In this document: piece by piece, positions 7,481 to 15,734 of the stretch
How positions within the stretch are numbered: the first letter of the stretch is position 1
Layout: every line of letters starts with the position of its first letter
The notes under the pieces: model-generated
Told to the model about the DNA's origin: nothing
The model's database searches: none
The model's input: the letters and a program-made list of their open reading frames with translations, nothing else
From: Sulfitobacter brevis
GTDB lineage: Bacteria > Pseudomonadota > Alphaproteobacteria > Rhodobacterales > Rhodobacteraceae
NCBI RefSeq assembly: GCF_900112755.1
Contig: NZ_FOMW01000003.1
Span: forward strand, 186,001-250,000
Length of the DNA: 64,000 nt
Direction of reading: 5' to 3'
Translations under genes and position numbers: made by a program

Positions 7481-8224
7481 TTAGGGCGTTTTGCGCAGGA
7501 TGTAGATGTCCATGATCCAGCCGTGTTGGGCGCGGGCCTTCGCGCGCAGAGCGATGATTTCTTTGCCAATTTCCACGAGCGGGCCTTCGCAAGTGATTTG
7601 CTCGGCCATGCCGACATAGGCACCCCACCAGATGTGAACGCCATCGGCGGCCACCGTCTCAAAGGCGCCGCCGCTGTCGAGCATCACCACCAATGTCTCC
7701 ACACCCTCAGGCCAGCCGTTCTCGCGCAACTGGCGCCCTGTCGTGACAAGGAACGGGCCGCCGATGGTGTTGACGGGGATCGCATGGGCGGCAGTCAGGG
7801 CCTGCATCGAGGTAATGCCGGGAATGACCTCCAGCGTCGGGGCGGGGTCGAGCCGTGCAGCGATGCGCAGGGTGCTGTCATAGAGCGACGGATCGCCCCA
7901 GACCAGTAGGGCGACGCGGGTGGCTTCGGGATGCGGGGCCAGCGCTTGTTGCCAGCTTTCGGCGATGGCGTCATGCCAGTCGTCGACGCGTTGGCGGTAG
8001 GCGGTAGTGGCCTCATCGCGCACGGGCAGGTCGAATTCCACGATGCGGGTGGTCTTGGCGGTCAGCACGTCTTCACAGATTGCGCGGCGCAGTTCTGCCA
8101 GATCGGCTTTGCCCTCGCCCTTGCGCGGAATCAGGATCAGGTCCTGCGCGTTGAGGGCGCGGATCGCTTGCAGGGTCAGGTGTTCGGGGTTGCCGGTGCC
8201 GATGCCGATCAAGGTCAGATGCAT
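7481..8224 (-). CDS. cobF: Precorrin-6A synthase (deacetylating) CobF
   Basis: A 247-residue SAM-dependent tetrapyrrole methylase that methylates C-1 of precorrin-5 with loss of acetate, giving precorrin-6A in the aerobic B12 pathway. The N-terminal LIGIGTGNPEHLTLQAI is the family glycine-rich SAM loop in its CobF form, and LIPRKGEGKADLAELRR follows at about residues 31-47, a stretch specific to CobF. The GDPSLYDST block lies mid-protein. It is the last gene of the minus-strand run cobL-E-M-B-A-DUF1636-cobF, 3 bases after the DUF1636 gene. CobF is absent from anaerobic pathways, so its presence with CobG fixes the oxygen-dependent route. Confidence 0.95.
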   Translation of the reverse strand: MHLTLIGIGTGNPEHLTLQAIRALNAQDLILIPRKGEGKADLAELRRAICEDVLTAKTTRIVEFDLPVRDEATTAYRQRVDDWHDAIAESWQQALAPHPEATRVALLVWGDPSLYDSTLRIAARLDPAPTLEVIPGITSMQALTAAHAIPVNTIGGPFLVTTGRQLRENGWPEGVETLVVMLDSGGAFETVAADGVHIWWGAYVGMAEQITCEGPLVEIGKEIIALRAKARAQHGWIMDIYILRKTP

Positions 8225-8227
8225 ATG

Positions 8228-8530
8228 TTATCCCGGTATCCGTGCGATGGCTTTTGTGCGCAGATCGCCCAGCACCCGCGCGTCGGTGAAATTGCCATCG
8301 GAGGAGGCTTGGTAGAGGCGCGCGAAGTTTTGCAGGGCGGGCAGGTCATCTACGGTGATGTCGCCGAAGAGGTAGGCGGTTTTGCCAGCGCTGTGAAAGG
8401 CGACCGTCTGGGCGTGGGCGCAGCCTGACATGCAATCGACGGACAGCACGTCGCAGTCGGCGAGTGCGTCCTGAACCGTTTTCACAAAGGCACCGTCATG
8501 GGTGCAACTGCTGCACACATGGACCTTCAC
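8228..8530 (-). CDS. DUF1636 family protein, cobalamin-cluster copy A
   Basis: A 100-residue DUF1636-type protein of unknown function, found in B12 clusters. It carries four cysteines in a C-x2-C (VCSSC, residues 5-8) and C-x3-C (DCMSGC, near residues 32-37) arrangement, resembling thioredoxin-like 2Fe-2S ferredoxins. A C-terminal basic TKAIARIPG end is shared in outline with the second copy at 21138. Its ATG overlaps the cobA stop by 4 bases, so it is cotranscribed. A metal or Fe-S role in cobalt handling is inference from cysteines and context. Confidence 0.75.
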   Translation of the reverse strand: MKVHVCSSCTHDGAFVKTVQDALADCDVLSVDCMSGCAHAQTVAFHSAGKTAYLFGDITVDDLPALQNFARLYQASSDGNFTDARVLGDLRTKAIARIPG

Positions 8531-9252
8531 GCCTCGGGCTCCGCCAGCGGGCCGTAAAAGATTAGCGCCGGTGTGGTGCTGCTGGTGCTGGCCAGATGGT
8601 CAGCCAGTGTGGCAATGGTGAAGCGGGTCAGTTTCTCATCAGGGGTCGTTACCGCTTCGGCCAGCATGGCGGGGGTGTCGGCGGGCATACCGTGTTCAAT
8701 CAGCCGCGCGGCCAGACCGGCAAAGGTGCGTTTGCCCATATAGACCACCGTGGTTGCCAGCGGGTCAGCGAGGGCAGCCATATTCACGTCGGGAGGCAGT
8801 TCGCCCGTAACGTCTGCGCCGGTGATGAACTGAACGCGCCGCGCGGTCAGGCGTCGCGTCAAGGGGATGCCTGCCATCGCGGCAGCTGCCGAGGCGGAGG
8901 TCACGCCGGGGATCACCTCGAAAGGGATGCCTGCCGCCCGCAGTGCGGTAATCTCCTCTTCAAGCCGTCCAAACATGCCCGCATCGCCAGATTTGAGCCG
9001 CACCACTTGCAACCCCGCCTGCGCATGATCCACCAGCACACGGCTGACGTGGTCCTGCTTTGGCGAGGCGCGTCCGGCGCGTTTGCCGACGCCGATAAGG
9101 TCCGCATCGGTGCGACAATGGGTCAGGATTGGCCCCGCAGAGAGGTCGTCAAACAGGACCACATCAGCCTTTTGCAACCGGTCCACCGCCTTCACGGTTA
9201 GCAACTCCGGATCACCGGGACCGGAAGAGACGAAGGAGACAAAGCCGGTCAT
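8527..9252 (-). CDS. cobA: Uroporphyrinogen-III C-methyltransferase CobA
   Basis: A 241-residue SUMT that transfers two methyl groups from SAM to C-2 and C-7 of uroporphyrinogen III to give precorrin-2, the entry step to B12 (and siroheme). Family motifs are SSGPGDPELLTVKAV at residues 9-23, RLKSGDAGMFGRLEEE (the xGDPxxF-like block in SUMT form) at about 84-99, and PGVTSASAAAAMAGIPLTRR at about 114-133. There is no CysG-type dehydrogenase extension, so the oxidation step to sirohydrochlorin is not encoded here. It overlaps cobB upstream and DUF1636 downstream by 4 bases each, so translation is coupled. Confidence 0.95.
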   Translation of the reverse strand: MTGFVSFVSSGPGDPELLTVKAVDRLQKADVVLFDDLSAGPILTHCRTDADLIGVGKRAGRASPKQDHVSRVLVDHAQAGLQVVRLKSGDAGMFGRLEEEITALRAAGIPFEVIPGVTSASAAAAMAGIPLTRRLTARRVQFITGADVTGELPPDVNMAALADPLATTVVYMGKRTFAGLAARLIEHGMPADTPAMLAEAVTTPDEKLTRFTIATLADHLASTSSTTPALIFYGPLAEPEA

Positions 9253-10574
9253 GGGGCCTCGGAAATCATGTGGAAGAAGGTGCCCGTCACGGTGCCACCA
9301 CCCTCAAACCGCTTGACCGATCCGGTCTCGGGGGTCTCGGTATCATTGCTGTCTGTGACTTGGGCCAGCGGGGCATCCGGCTCGGCCAAAATTGTGGCAT
9401 AGTGGAACTCGTGGCCGCGCAATCGGGCCCGCGCGGGGTGGCCGGGGATGGCGCTGTGCAGGTCGGCCTTGCGATAGCCGAGGTGCATCTTGCGCTTGGC
9501 GAAAGAAGTTTCCAGCCCCAAAAGCCCCGCCATCTGGTGGCGCGTGCCTTCCTTGTCGACCAGTCCGGCGCCAAGTGCCATGTAGCCACCGCATTCGCCG
9601 TGGACATGTTTGGTTTGCGCAAAGGTGGTCAGGCCGTTGCGGAAAATCTCGGCGGCGGCGAGTTTGCCCGCGTGCAATTCGGGATAGCCCCCCGGCAGCC
9701 AGCAAACATCAGCGCTTGCGTCAGGCGCTTGATCGGCCAGTGGCGAGAACGGAAGAATTTCCGCCCCCGCTGCGCGCCAGCCTTCCAAAAGATGCGGATA
9801 GACAAAGGCGAAAGCGTTGTCCTGCGCCAGCGCGATCCGGTTGCCGGGCGGGGTGACGCGCACGGCGGGCGGCGCGGATTGCAGCGTGCTGCTGGCGGCC
9901 GCCCGCAGGGCGTTGATATCAACATTGGCGGCGACAAAGGCAGCAGCCTCGGCGAGGATCTGCGGCAAGTTTTCCTGCTCGCCCGCCTGCACAAGGCCAA
10001 GATGGCGTTCGGGCATTTCGATCTCGGTCCGGCGCGGCAGGGCGCCCAGCACCTTGATGCCTACGGCCTCCATGCCCGTTCTGACCAAAGTCTCGTGGCG
10101 CGGGGAAGCGACGCGGTTCAGCACCACACCGGCGAGGGTCACGTCGGGGCGCATGGTCTTGAACCCCAAGGCCGTAGCCGCCACCGATTGCGCGGCACCG
10201 GATACATCTAGCACCAGCACCACCGGCCACCCCATCATCGCGGCAATATCGGCGCTGGCGCCATTGCCTGATGCGCCGGGAATGGCGACGCCGTCAAACA
10301 GGCCCATCGAGCCTTCGCCGAGGATCAGATCAGCCCCTGTTGCATTGCCGACCAAACTGTCGAGCAGGATGCGGTCCATCGACCAACTGTCGAGATTAAA
10401 AGACGCGCGGCCCGAAGCCGCTGTGTGAAACGCAGGATCAATATAATCCGGCCCGCTTTTAAACGGCTGCACCGTCACGCCTTGCGCCCGCAGCGCTGCC
10501 AGCAGGCCGAGCATCAAAGTAGTCTTGCCGCTGCCCGATGCGGGGGCGGAGATCATCAAGCCGGGGGGGATCAT
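9249..10574 (-). CDS. cobB: Cobyrinic acid a,c-diamide synthase (hydrogenobyrinate amidating) CobB
   Basis: A 441-residue ATP-dependent glutamine amidotransferase that amidates the a and c side chains of hydrogenobyrinic acid. The P-loop [18 protein letters not shown] occupies residues 8-25. The C-terminal type 1 glutaminase domain has its nucleophile cysteine in [11 protein letters not shown] (about residue 329) and the late conserved histidine in GTFFHM. The length is standard. In the oxygen-dependent pathway the substrate is the cobalt-free ring, so this enzyme acts just before CobN. It overlaps cobM and cobA by 4 bases on either side. Confidence 0.95.
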   Translation of the reverse strand: MIPPGLMISAPASGSGKTTLMLGLLAALRAQGVTVQPFKSGPDYIDPAFHTAASGRASFNLDSWSMDRILLDSLVGNATGADLILGEGSMGLFDGVAIPGASGNGASADIAAMMGWPVVLVLDVSGAAQSVAATALGFKTMRPDVTLAGVVLNRVASPRHETLVRTGMEAVGIKVLGALPRRTEIEMPERHLGLVQAGEQENLPQILAEAAAFVAANVDINALRAAASSTLQSAPPAVRVTPPGNRIALAQDNAFAFVYPHLLEGWRAAGAEILPFSPLADQAPDASADVCWLPGGYPELHAGKLAAAEIFRNGLTTFAQTKHVHGECGGYMALGAGLVDKEGTRHQMAGLLGLETSFAKRKMHLGYRKADLHSAIPGHPARARLRGHEFHYATILAEPDAPLAQVTDSNDTETPETGSVKRFEGGGTVTGTFFHMISEAP

Positions 10575-11356
10575 TCGCCAGTCTCCGGAAAGCGCGGGTT
10601 GGTGCCCACCGGGCGAAAGCGGCGGTCATAGTCGCCTGCGTAAAGACGGCTTTCGCCAAATTCTTCGGCCCCGATGGCACGACCCACGAGGATCAACGCA
10701 GTGCGCTCCATCTCTTCGCCAATGGCGGTGCGCAGGGTGCCGAGCGTGGCCTTTACCACCCGCTGGTCCGGCCAGCTGGCACGCCAGACCACCGCGACCG
10801 GACAATCCGCACCGTAATGCGGGGTGAGATCGGTGATCACCTTTTCCAACACATGCACGCTCAGGTGGATGGCGAGTGTCGCTCCAGTGCGGGCGAAATT
10901 CTCAAGCGACTCCGACTCAGGCATCGCTGTTGCGCGGCCTGACGTGCGCGTCAGCACCACCGATTGCACCACTTCGGGCAACGTCAACTCGGCCCCGAGT
11001 GCTGCGGCAGCGGCGGCGAAGGACGGCACGCCGGGTGTCACGTCATAGGGAATGTCCAAGGCCCGAAGACGGCGCAACTGTTCACCCATCGCCGACCAGA
11101 CCGAGAGATCGCCCGAGTGCAGCCGCGCCACGTCCTGCCCTGCGGCATGGGCGGCGGCGATCTCGTCGATGATCTCGTCCAGCGACATGCGCGCAGTGTT
11201 GATGATTTTCGCGCCCGCTGGGCAATGCGCCAGCAGCGCATCGGGGACCAGCGATCCGGCATAAAGACAGACCGGACAGGCGGCGATCAGGTCGCGGCCC
11301 CGCAGGGTGATCAGGTCTGGCGCGCCGGGGCCTGCACCAATGAAATGGACTGTCAT
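10571..11356 (-). CDS. cobM: Precorrin-4 C11-methyltransferase CobM
   Basis: A 261-residue SAM-dependent methylase acting at C-11 of precorrin-4. The protein begins [20 protein letters not shown], the family SAM loop, followed by [20 protein letters not shown] and [17 protein letters not shown], typical of CobM/CbiF. I chose the ATG at 11356 because it puts the SAM loop at the N-terminus and overlaps the cobE stop in an ATGA; a longer in-frame start at 11425 lies inside cobE and adds unrelated sequence. It is placed third in the cobL-cobE-cobM-cobB run. Confidence 0.95.
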   Translation of the reverse strand: MTVHFIGAGPGAPDLITLRGRDLIAACPVCLYAGSLVPDALLAHCPAGAKIINTARMSLDEIIDEIAAAHAAGQDVARLHSGDLSVWSAMGEQLRRLRALDIPYDVTPGVPSFAAAAAALGAELTLPEVVQSVVLTRTSGRATAMPESESLENFARTGATLAIHLSVHVLEKVITDLTPHYGADCPVAVVWRASWPDQRVVKATLGTLRTAIGEEMERTALILVGRAIGAEEFGESRLYAGDYDRRFRPVGTNPRFPETGE

Positions 11357-11739
11357 CTGGGGTCTTTCCTTTGGCTGTCTGCAATGGCCGCTGTGGCCAT
11401 ACCATCGCCCGACACGACGCGGCAAGCCGCGAGCGTCGCCTCCGGTCCGGCAGCGGCAAGAGCTGCGGCTTCAGCCAAAGATCCGGTGCCAAACTGGTCT
11501 TGGATGCGCTGCGATTGGGTGGGGGTGATCATCTGGCCGAGGTCTTGCTGGGTGACGCCAAGGCCGGGCAGGCCCATGCTCTGCGCCAATTCGCGAAACA
11601 CCGGTTCGCGCGATTTCGCGCTTTCAGTCACCAGCGCATCCAGCGTGCCGCCGCCCGCCTCCGCCAAGGCGCGTTGCAGCGCGTCAACAAGGCTGGGCAG
11701 GCTGGCAGCGCTGCGAAATCCGATGCCCGCGACCCTCAT
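11353..11739 (-). CDS. cobE: CobE / CbiG C-terminal-domain protein
   Basis: A 128-residue protein of the CobE/GbiG C-terminal family. The start [13 protein letters not shown] and the later [27 protein letters not shown] (residues 76-102) match the family, in which the GxGSVxEAAAL block is conserved. CobE is required for B12 synthesis in Pseudomonas denitrificans, but its exact reaction is unsettled; the homologous half of anaerobic CbiG opens the lactone ring. The ATG at 11739 overlaps the cobL stop (ATGA), preferred over an ATG five codons upstream. Confidence 0.88.
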   Translation of the reverse strand: MRVAGIGFRSAASLPSLVDALQRALAEAGGGTLDALVTESAKSREPVFRELAQSMGLPGLGVTQQDLGQMITPTQSQRIQDQFGTGSLAEAAALAAAGPEATLAACRVVSGDGMATAAIADSQRKDPR

Positions 11740-12917
11740 CGCGTAACGCTCCATTGCACCACGGGCCGCGTTGATTGCCAGCCGCGCATGGAGCCGAGCG
11801 GCGCGGCCTGCGCCAGTTCGATCCTCAGCAGGTCACCGCCGTGGGTCGCATGGAGCTGCGCGAGCAGGCTTTCGGTTTCCAGCGTCACCCCATTGGCGAC
11901 AATTCGGGTGCCGGTTGGCAGAATGTCGAACAGCATCTCATAAAGCGCCGCATTGCCACCACCGCCAATGAACACTGCATCAGGCAGCGGGTGGTCGGAC
12001 AGCGCGGTCTGGGCCTTGCCTTCGATGACGCTCATGCGATGCGACAGGCCGAAATCTTCGATGTTCTGGGCGATATTCGCGACGCGCGTGGCGTGCTGCT
12101 CAAACGCAATCGCCCGTCCGCCCGCCAAGCACCACTCGACCGAGACAGAGCCGGAGCCTGCGCCAATGTCCCAAAGCAGCTCCCCTGCGCGCGGCGCGAG
12201 GGCCGAAAGGGTCAGCGCCCGCACGGGGCGTTTGGTGATCTGCCCGTCATTGGCAAAACTGCCGTCAGGCAGGCCCGAGGCGCGGGAGAGGCCGACATCG
12301 GCGGGCAGCTCGACGGCGACGGCAACGGGGGCGGCGATATCGGTTAAGTCGAAACCTTCGGCGTGGGTTTGGCGCACACGCTGGTCCGCGCCGCCCATCC
12401 GCTCCATTACCGAAAGTCGCGCGGCGCCTGCGCCTTGGCTGCACAGCCACGCGGCTAGTGCCTGCGGCGCTGCGCCATCGCGGACAAGGCAGATCATCCG
12501 CGCATGAGGCGCCAGCACACCGCGCAATCGGGCGAAGGGCGCGGCGTGCAGCCCGTGGCAGGTGACTTCCTCCAGCCGCCAGCCGAGCGCGCTCGCCACC
12601 AACGAAAACGTCGAAGGTGCGGGGAAGACGCGGTATTCATGCGGCTCAAGATGCGCCGCAAGGCTGCCGCCCGCGCCGAACCAGAACGGATCACCCGAGG
12701 CCAACACCACCGTTGGCGTGCCGCGCAAGGCCAGCACGGGGGCGATATCAAACGGCACCGGCCAAGGTTGGCCGCGCGTGCCTGCGCCTGCCCGCTCAAG
12801 ATGGCGTGGACCGCCAATGATCACTTGCGCCGCATCAAGTGCGGCACGGGTTGCGGCCCCCAGCCCCGGCGCGCTATCGTCGGTCATTCCGATAATGCTA
12901 AGCCAAGGATCACCCAT
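11736..12917 (-). CDS. cobL: Precorrin-6Y C5,15-methyltransferase (decarboxylating) CobL
   Basis: A 393-residue bifunctional methylase. The N-terminal CbiE-type domain (from WLSIIGMTDDSAPGL) methylates C-5. The C-terminal CbiT-type Rossmann domain (LLWDIGAGSGSVSVEW) methylates C-15 and decarboxylates the acetate at C-12. Both halves are fused, as in aerobic producers. The start is MGDPWLS at 12917 or the adjacent ATG at 12920. Either way it abuts or overlaps the cobK start on the other strand (12919), so no intergenic promoter space exists. It heads the second run of minus-strand cob genes. Confidence 0.94.
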   Translation of the reverse strand: MGDPWLSIIGMTDDSAPGLGAATRAALDAAQVIIGGPRHLERAGAGTRGQPWPVPFDIAPVLALRGTPTVVLASGDPFWFGAGGSLAAHLEPHEYRVFPAPSTFSLVASALGWRLEEVTCHGLHAAPFARLRGVLAPHARMICLVRDGAAPQALAAWLCSQGAGAARLSVMERMGGADQRVRQTHAEGFDLTDIAAPVAVAVELPADVGLSRASGLPDGSFANDGQITKRPVRALTLSALAPRAGELLWDIGAGSGSVSVEWCLAGGRAIAFEQHATRVANIAQNIEDFGLSHRMSVIEGKAQTALSDHPLPDAVFIGGGGNAALYEMLFDILPTGTRIVANGVTLETESLLAQLHATHGGDLLRIELAQAAPLGSMRGWQSTRPVVQWSVTR

Positions 12918-12918
12918 C

Positions 12919-13665
12919 ATGCGCGTCCTTCTGTTGGGTGGCACCACCGATGCCAGCGCCATGGCCCAAGCCTTGGCCGAGGCGGGCGTTGATGCCGTAT
13001 TTTCCTATGCCGGACGCACCCTCGCGCCCGTGGCGCAACCTCTGCCGACGCGGGTCGGCGGCTTTGGCGGCGTGTCGGGGCTGCGCGCATATCTGCACAC
13101 TGAGGCAATCACCCATGTGATCGACGCGACCCACCCCTTTGCGGCAGGAATGAGTCAGAACGCCTTTGCCGTGTGCGCCACGCAGAGGATGCCGTTGATC
13201 CGACTGGAGCGGCCAAAGTGGCAGGCAGAGCAAGGTGACAACTGGACAATGGTTCGGGGTATTTCGAATATCCCCGACGCGCTGCCCGATGCGCCGTCGG
13301 TCGTGTTTCTCGCAATCGGCAAGCAACAGATCGGGCTTTTCGCCGCCAAGCCGCAGCATCATTATATCCTGCGGCTGGTCGATGCGTCCGAGTCTGATTT
13401 GCCCCTCCCCCAAACCACCGTGGTGATTGCACGCGGGCCGTTCACAACCGAAGGCGACACCGACTTGATGCGCACTCACGCGGTCACGCATGTGGTTGCC
13501 AAGAATGCGGGCGGAGAGGCGGCGCGGGCCAAACTCACGGCGGCCCGCGCGCTTGGCCTGCCGGTGATTATGGCAGATCGCCCCACCCTGCCCGGCACCA
13601 ATGTGGTGGAAAGTGTCGCGCAGGTGATGCGCTGGCTGGGTCATTCCGCCGACCGTGGCGTATAG
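12919..13665 (+). CDS. cobK: Precorrin-6A reductase CobK, inverted within the cob block
   Basis: A 248-residue NADPH-dependent reductase converting precorrin-6A to dihydro-precorrin-6A (precorrin-6B). The N-terminal VLLLGGTTDASAMAQAL is the nucleotide loop, and VIDATHPFAAGMSQNAF at about residues 68-84 is the CobK/CbiJ hallmark. It is the only biosynthetic gene of the block on the plus strand. Its ATG at 12919 lies against the divergent cobL start, and its last 25 bases overlap the 3' end of cobJ. Its promoter must therefore sit within cobL coding sequence. Transcripts from the riboswitch operon that pass cobJ would be antisense to it. Confidence 0.95.
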   Translation: MRVLLLGGTTDASAMAQALAEAGVDAVFSYAGRTLAPVAQPLPTRVGGFGGVSGLRAYLHTEAITHVIDATHPFAAGMSQNAFAVCATQRMPLIRLERPKWQAEQGDNWTMVRGISNIPDALPDAPSVVFLAIGKQQIGLFAAKPQHHYILRLVDASESDLPLPQTTVVIARGPFTTEGDTDLMRTHAVTHVVAKNAGGEAARAKLTAARALGLPVIMADRPTLPGTNVVESVAQVMRWLGHSADRGV

Positions 13666-14375
13666 ACATAGCGCCCGACACGGCGCGTGGCCGAGTTGCC
13701 AACCAACACAACTGTGCGCATGTCCGCCATCTCGTACGTCGCCTCGCCCAAGGTCACCGTGTTCAACGCCTCTTCGGGCGTGCTGACGGCGCGGGCGAAG
13801 GTGATCAGCCGGTCGGGGCCGCATTCCTCCAGCAAGATTTCGAGTGTTTTGGCGAATTGGTGCGGGCGGGATTTCGAGCGCGGATTATAGAACGCCATTG
13901 CGAAATCTGCCTGTGCGGCTAGCCGCAAACGGTGTTCGACCATCGACCAAGGCTTGAGGTTATCACTCAGGTTAATCGCGCAGAAATCATGCCCCAGCGG
14001 CGCTCCGGCGCGGGCGGCGGCGGCCAGCATCGCGGTGATGCCCGGCAGCACGCGGATGTCGGTATCCCCAAATTCAGCGTGTTTCTCCAGCGCCTCAAAT
14101 ACCGCAGAAGCCATCGCAAAAACCCCCGGATCACCGGAGGACACCACCACGACCCGCGCGCCTTGGGCGGCCAGTTGCAGGGCATGCAGGGCGCGGTCAA
14201 GCTCGACACGGTTGTCGGTGGGATGCAGGGTCAGCCCGTCACGCGGGGCGACGCGGGCGACGTAAGGAATATAACCGATCACATCGGTGGCCTCGGCCAG
14301 CATGGCGGTGACCTCAGGCGTGACCAGATCCTCGCGGCCCGGGCCAAGCCCCGCAATGGCGATCCAGCCGCTCAT
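13641..14375 (-). CDS. cobJ: Precorrin-3B C17-methyltransferase CobJ
   Basis: A 244-residue SAM methylase that methylates C-17 and contracts the ring of precorrin-3B to precorrin-4. Motifs are IAGLGPGREDLVTPEV at residues 6-21, YIPYVARVAPRDGLTLHPTDNR (CobJ-specific, about 36-57), VVVSSGDPGVFAMASAV at about 75-91, and NLSDNLKPW. The start overlaps the cobI stop in an ATGA, so it closes the riboswitch-led run cbtB to cobJ. Its 3' end overlaps cobK on the opposite strand. Confidence 0.95.
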   Translation of the reverse strand: MSGWIAIAGLGPGREDLVTPEVTAMLAEATDVIGYIPYVARVAPRDGLTLHPTDNRVELDRALHALQLAAQGARVVVVSSGDPGVFAMASAVFEALEKHAEFGDTDIRVLPGITAMLAAAARAGAPLGHDFCAINLSDNLKPWSMVEHRLRLAAQADFAMAFYNPRSKSRPHQFAKTLEILLEECGPDRLITFARAVSTPEEALNTVTLGEATYEMADMRTVVLVGNSATRRVGRYVYTPRSAE

Positions 14376-15103
14376 TCCGGTGCCTCGGGGCGACGCCCTT
14401 GGCCGTGGACCAATACGATCGCGAAATAGGGGCAGTCTTCATCTGCCACTTCGGCAAGCTTGGCGACGCGCTGCTGCGGCATGGTGCCTTTCTCAACCAG
14501 CCACGCATCGTCGATCCGGCCTGCGCCCGTAAGGGCGCGGCGCACAGCGGGCAGGTTGCGACCAGTTTTCATCACCACCAGCGCATCGGCGCGTTGCATA
14601 TGGGCCAGCAGTTCATCCTCGGGCAGCGTGCCCATCAGCACGGTCATCACGTCATCGCCCCATGTGAAAGGCGTGTCGAGCGCGTTCCAGCAGCCGACCA
14701 TGCCGGGGATCGCGGGCAAAACCTCAACCTCGGCGCGGCCTTGCAGGCGGGTGTGCAGATGCATGAACGACCCGTAGAAAAAAGGGTCGCCCTCGCAGAG
14801 CACCACAACATCATGCTCGGCAGCGAGCGCGGCCAGCTTGTCTGCCCATTCAGCGTAAAAGGCGACCATCTGGTCGCGGTATTCAGGACTGTCAAAGCGC
14901 AGCTCGGTGGTAACGGGATATTCCATCGGATATTCCGTCACGTCATCTCGCAACATGCCGTTCACGATGGCGCGGGCCTGACCGGCGCGACCTTTCTTGC
15001 GAAAATAGGCGACATGAGACGCCCCGCGAATTGCACGATCCGATTTAACGCTCATCAGTTCGGGATCACCGGGGCCGAGGCCGGCGCAAACTACCTTGCC
15101 CAT
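14372..15103 (-). CDS. cobI: Precorrin-2 C20-methyltransferase CobI
   Basis: A 243-residue SAM methylase acting at C-20 of precorrin-2 to give precorrin-3A. The SAM loop is VVCAGLGPGDPELMSVKS (residues 4-21), and CEGDPFFYGSFMHLHTRL is the CobI form of the GDPxxY motif. The start at 15103 puts the SAM loop at the N-terminus; an in-frame ATG nine codons upstream would lie inside cobH. One base separates it from the cobH stop, and it overlaps cobJ downstream by 4 bases. Confidence 0.95.
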   Translation of the reverse strand: MGKVVCAGLGPGDPELMSVKSDRAIRGASHVAYFRKKGRAGQARAIVNGMLRDDVTEYPMEYPVTTELRFDSPEYRDQMVAFYAEWADKLAALAAEHDVVVLCEGDPFFYGSFMHLHTRLQGRAEVEVLPAIPGMVGCWNALDTPFTWGDDVMTVLMGTLPEDELLAHMQRADALVVMKTGRNLPAVRRALTGAGRIDDAWLVEKGTMPQQRVAKLAEVADEDCPYFAIVLVHGQGRRPEAPE

Positions 15104-15104
15104 C

Positions 15105-15734
15105 TTATTCGACCCTGCTGGCGAGCGCATTCACCGCCGCGACCGTAATCGCAGACCCGCCAAGCCGCCCCTGCACAATCATCGACGGCACCGGCAAATC
15201 AGCCATCAGCGCATCTTTGGATTCCGCCGCGCCGATAAAGCCGACAGGACAGCCAATAATTGCCGCAGGGCGCGGGCAATCGGGGTCTTCGAGCATATTC
15301 AGCAGATGAAACAGCGCCGTCGGCGCATTGCCGATCGCGACCACAGCCCCTGACAGATGAGGGCGCCACAGCTCCAGCGCGGCGGCGGAGCGGGTGTTAC
15401 CCATCTCCTGCGCCATTGCAGGTACAGCAGGGTCACGCAGGGTGCAGATCACCTCGTTTTCGCGCGGCAGGCGTTTGCGGGTGATGCCCTCGCTGACCAT
15501 ATAGGCATCGCAGAGGATCGGTGCGCCGTTTTCCAGCGCGCGACGCGCAGCGATGGCCATATCGGGTGAAAAGCGGATGTATTCTTCGAGCCCTACCATA
15601 CCAGCGGCATGGATCATCCGCACGGCAACAATTTCTTCTTCGGGAGTAAAGCGGCCAAGGGCGGCTTCGGCGCGAATGGTGGCAAAGGACTGGCGGTAAA
15701 TCTCCGCCCCGTCGGTAATGTAGCTATGGGGCAT
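15105..15734 (-). CDS. cobH: Precorrin-8X methylmutase CobH
   Basis: A 209-residue mutase that moves the C-11 methyl group to C-12, forming hydrogenobyrinic acid. Family landmarks are MIHAAGMVGLEEYIRFSPD with the catalytic histidine at about residue 41, CDAYMVSEGITRKRLP, and the C-terminal PVGFIGAAESKDAL. The length is standard. Its ATG overlaps the cobG stop (TGATG arrangement at 15732-15736), so the two are coupled. Confidence 0.96.
   Translation of the reverse strand: MPHSYITDGAEIYRQSFATIRAEAALGRFTPEEEIVAVRMIHAAGMVGLEEYIRFSPDMAIAARRALENGAPILCDAYMVSEGITRKRLPRENEVICTLRDPAVPAMAQEMGNTRSAAALELWRPHLSGAVVAIGNAPTALFHLLNMLEDPDCPRPAAIIGCPVGFIGAAESKDALMADLPVPSMIVQGRLGGSAITVAAVNALASRVE

Noticed and set aside
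12910-13824. 304-codon minus-strand frame across cobK
   Set aside because: It is the antisense of cobK and the start of cobJ; the plus-strand frame has the precorrin-6A reductase motifs.
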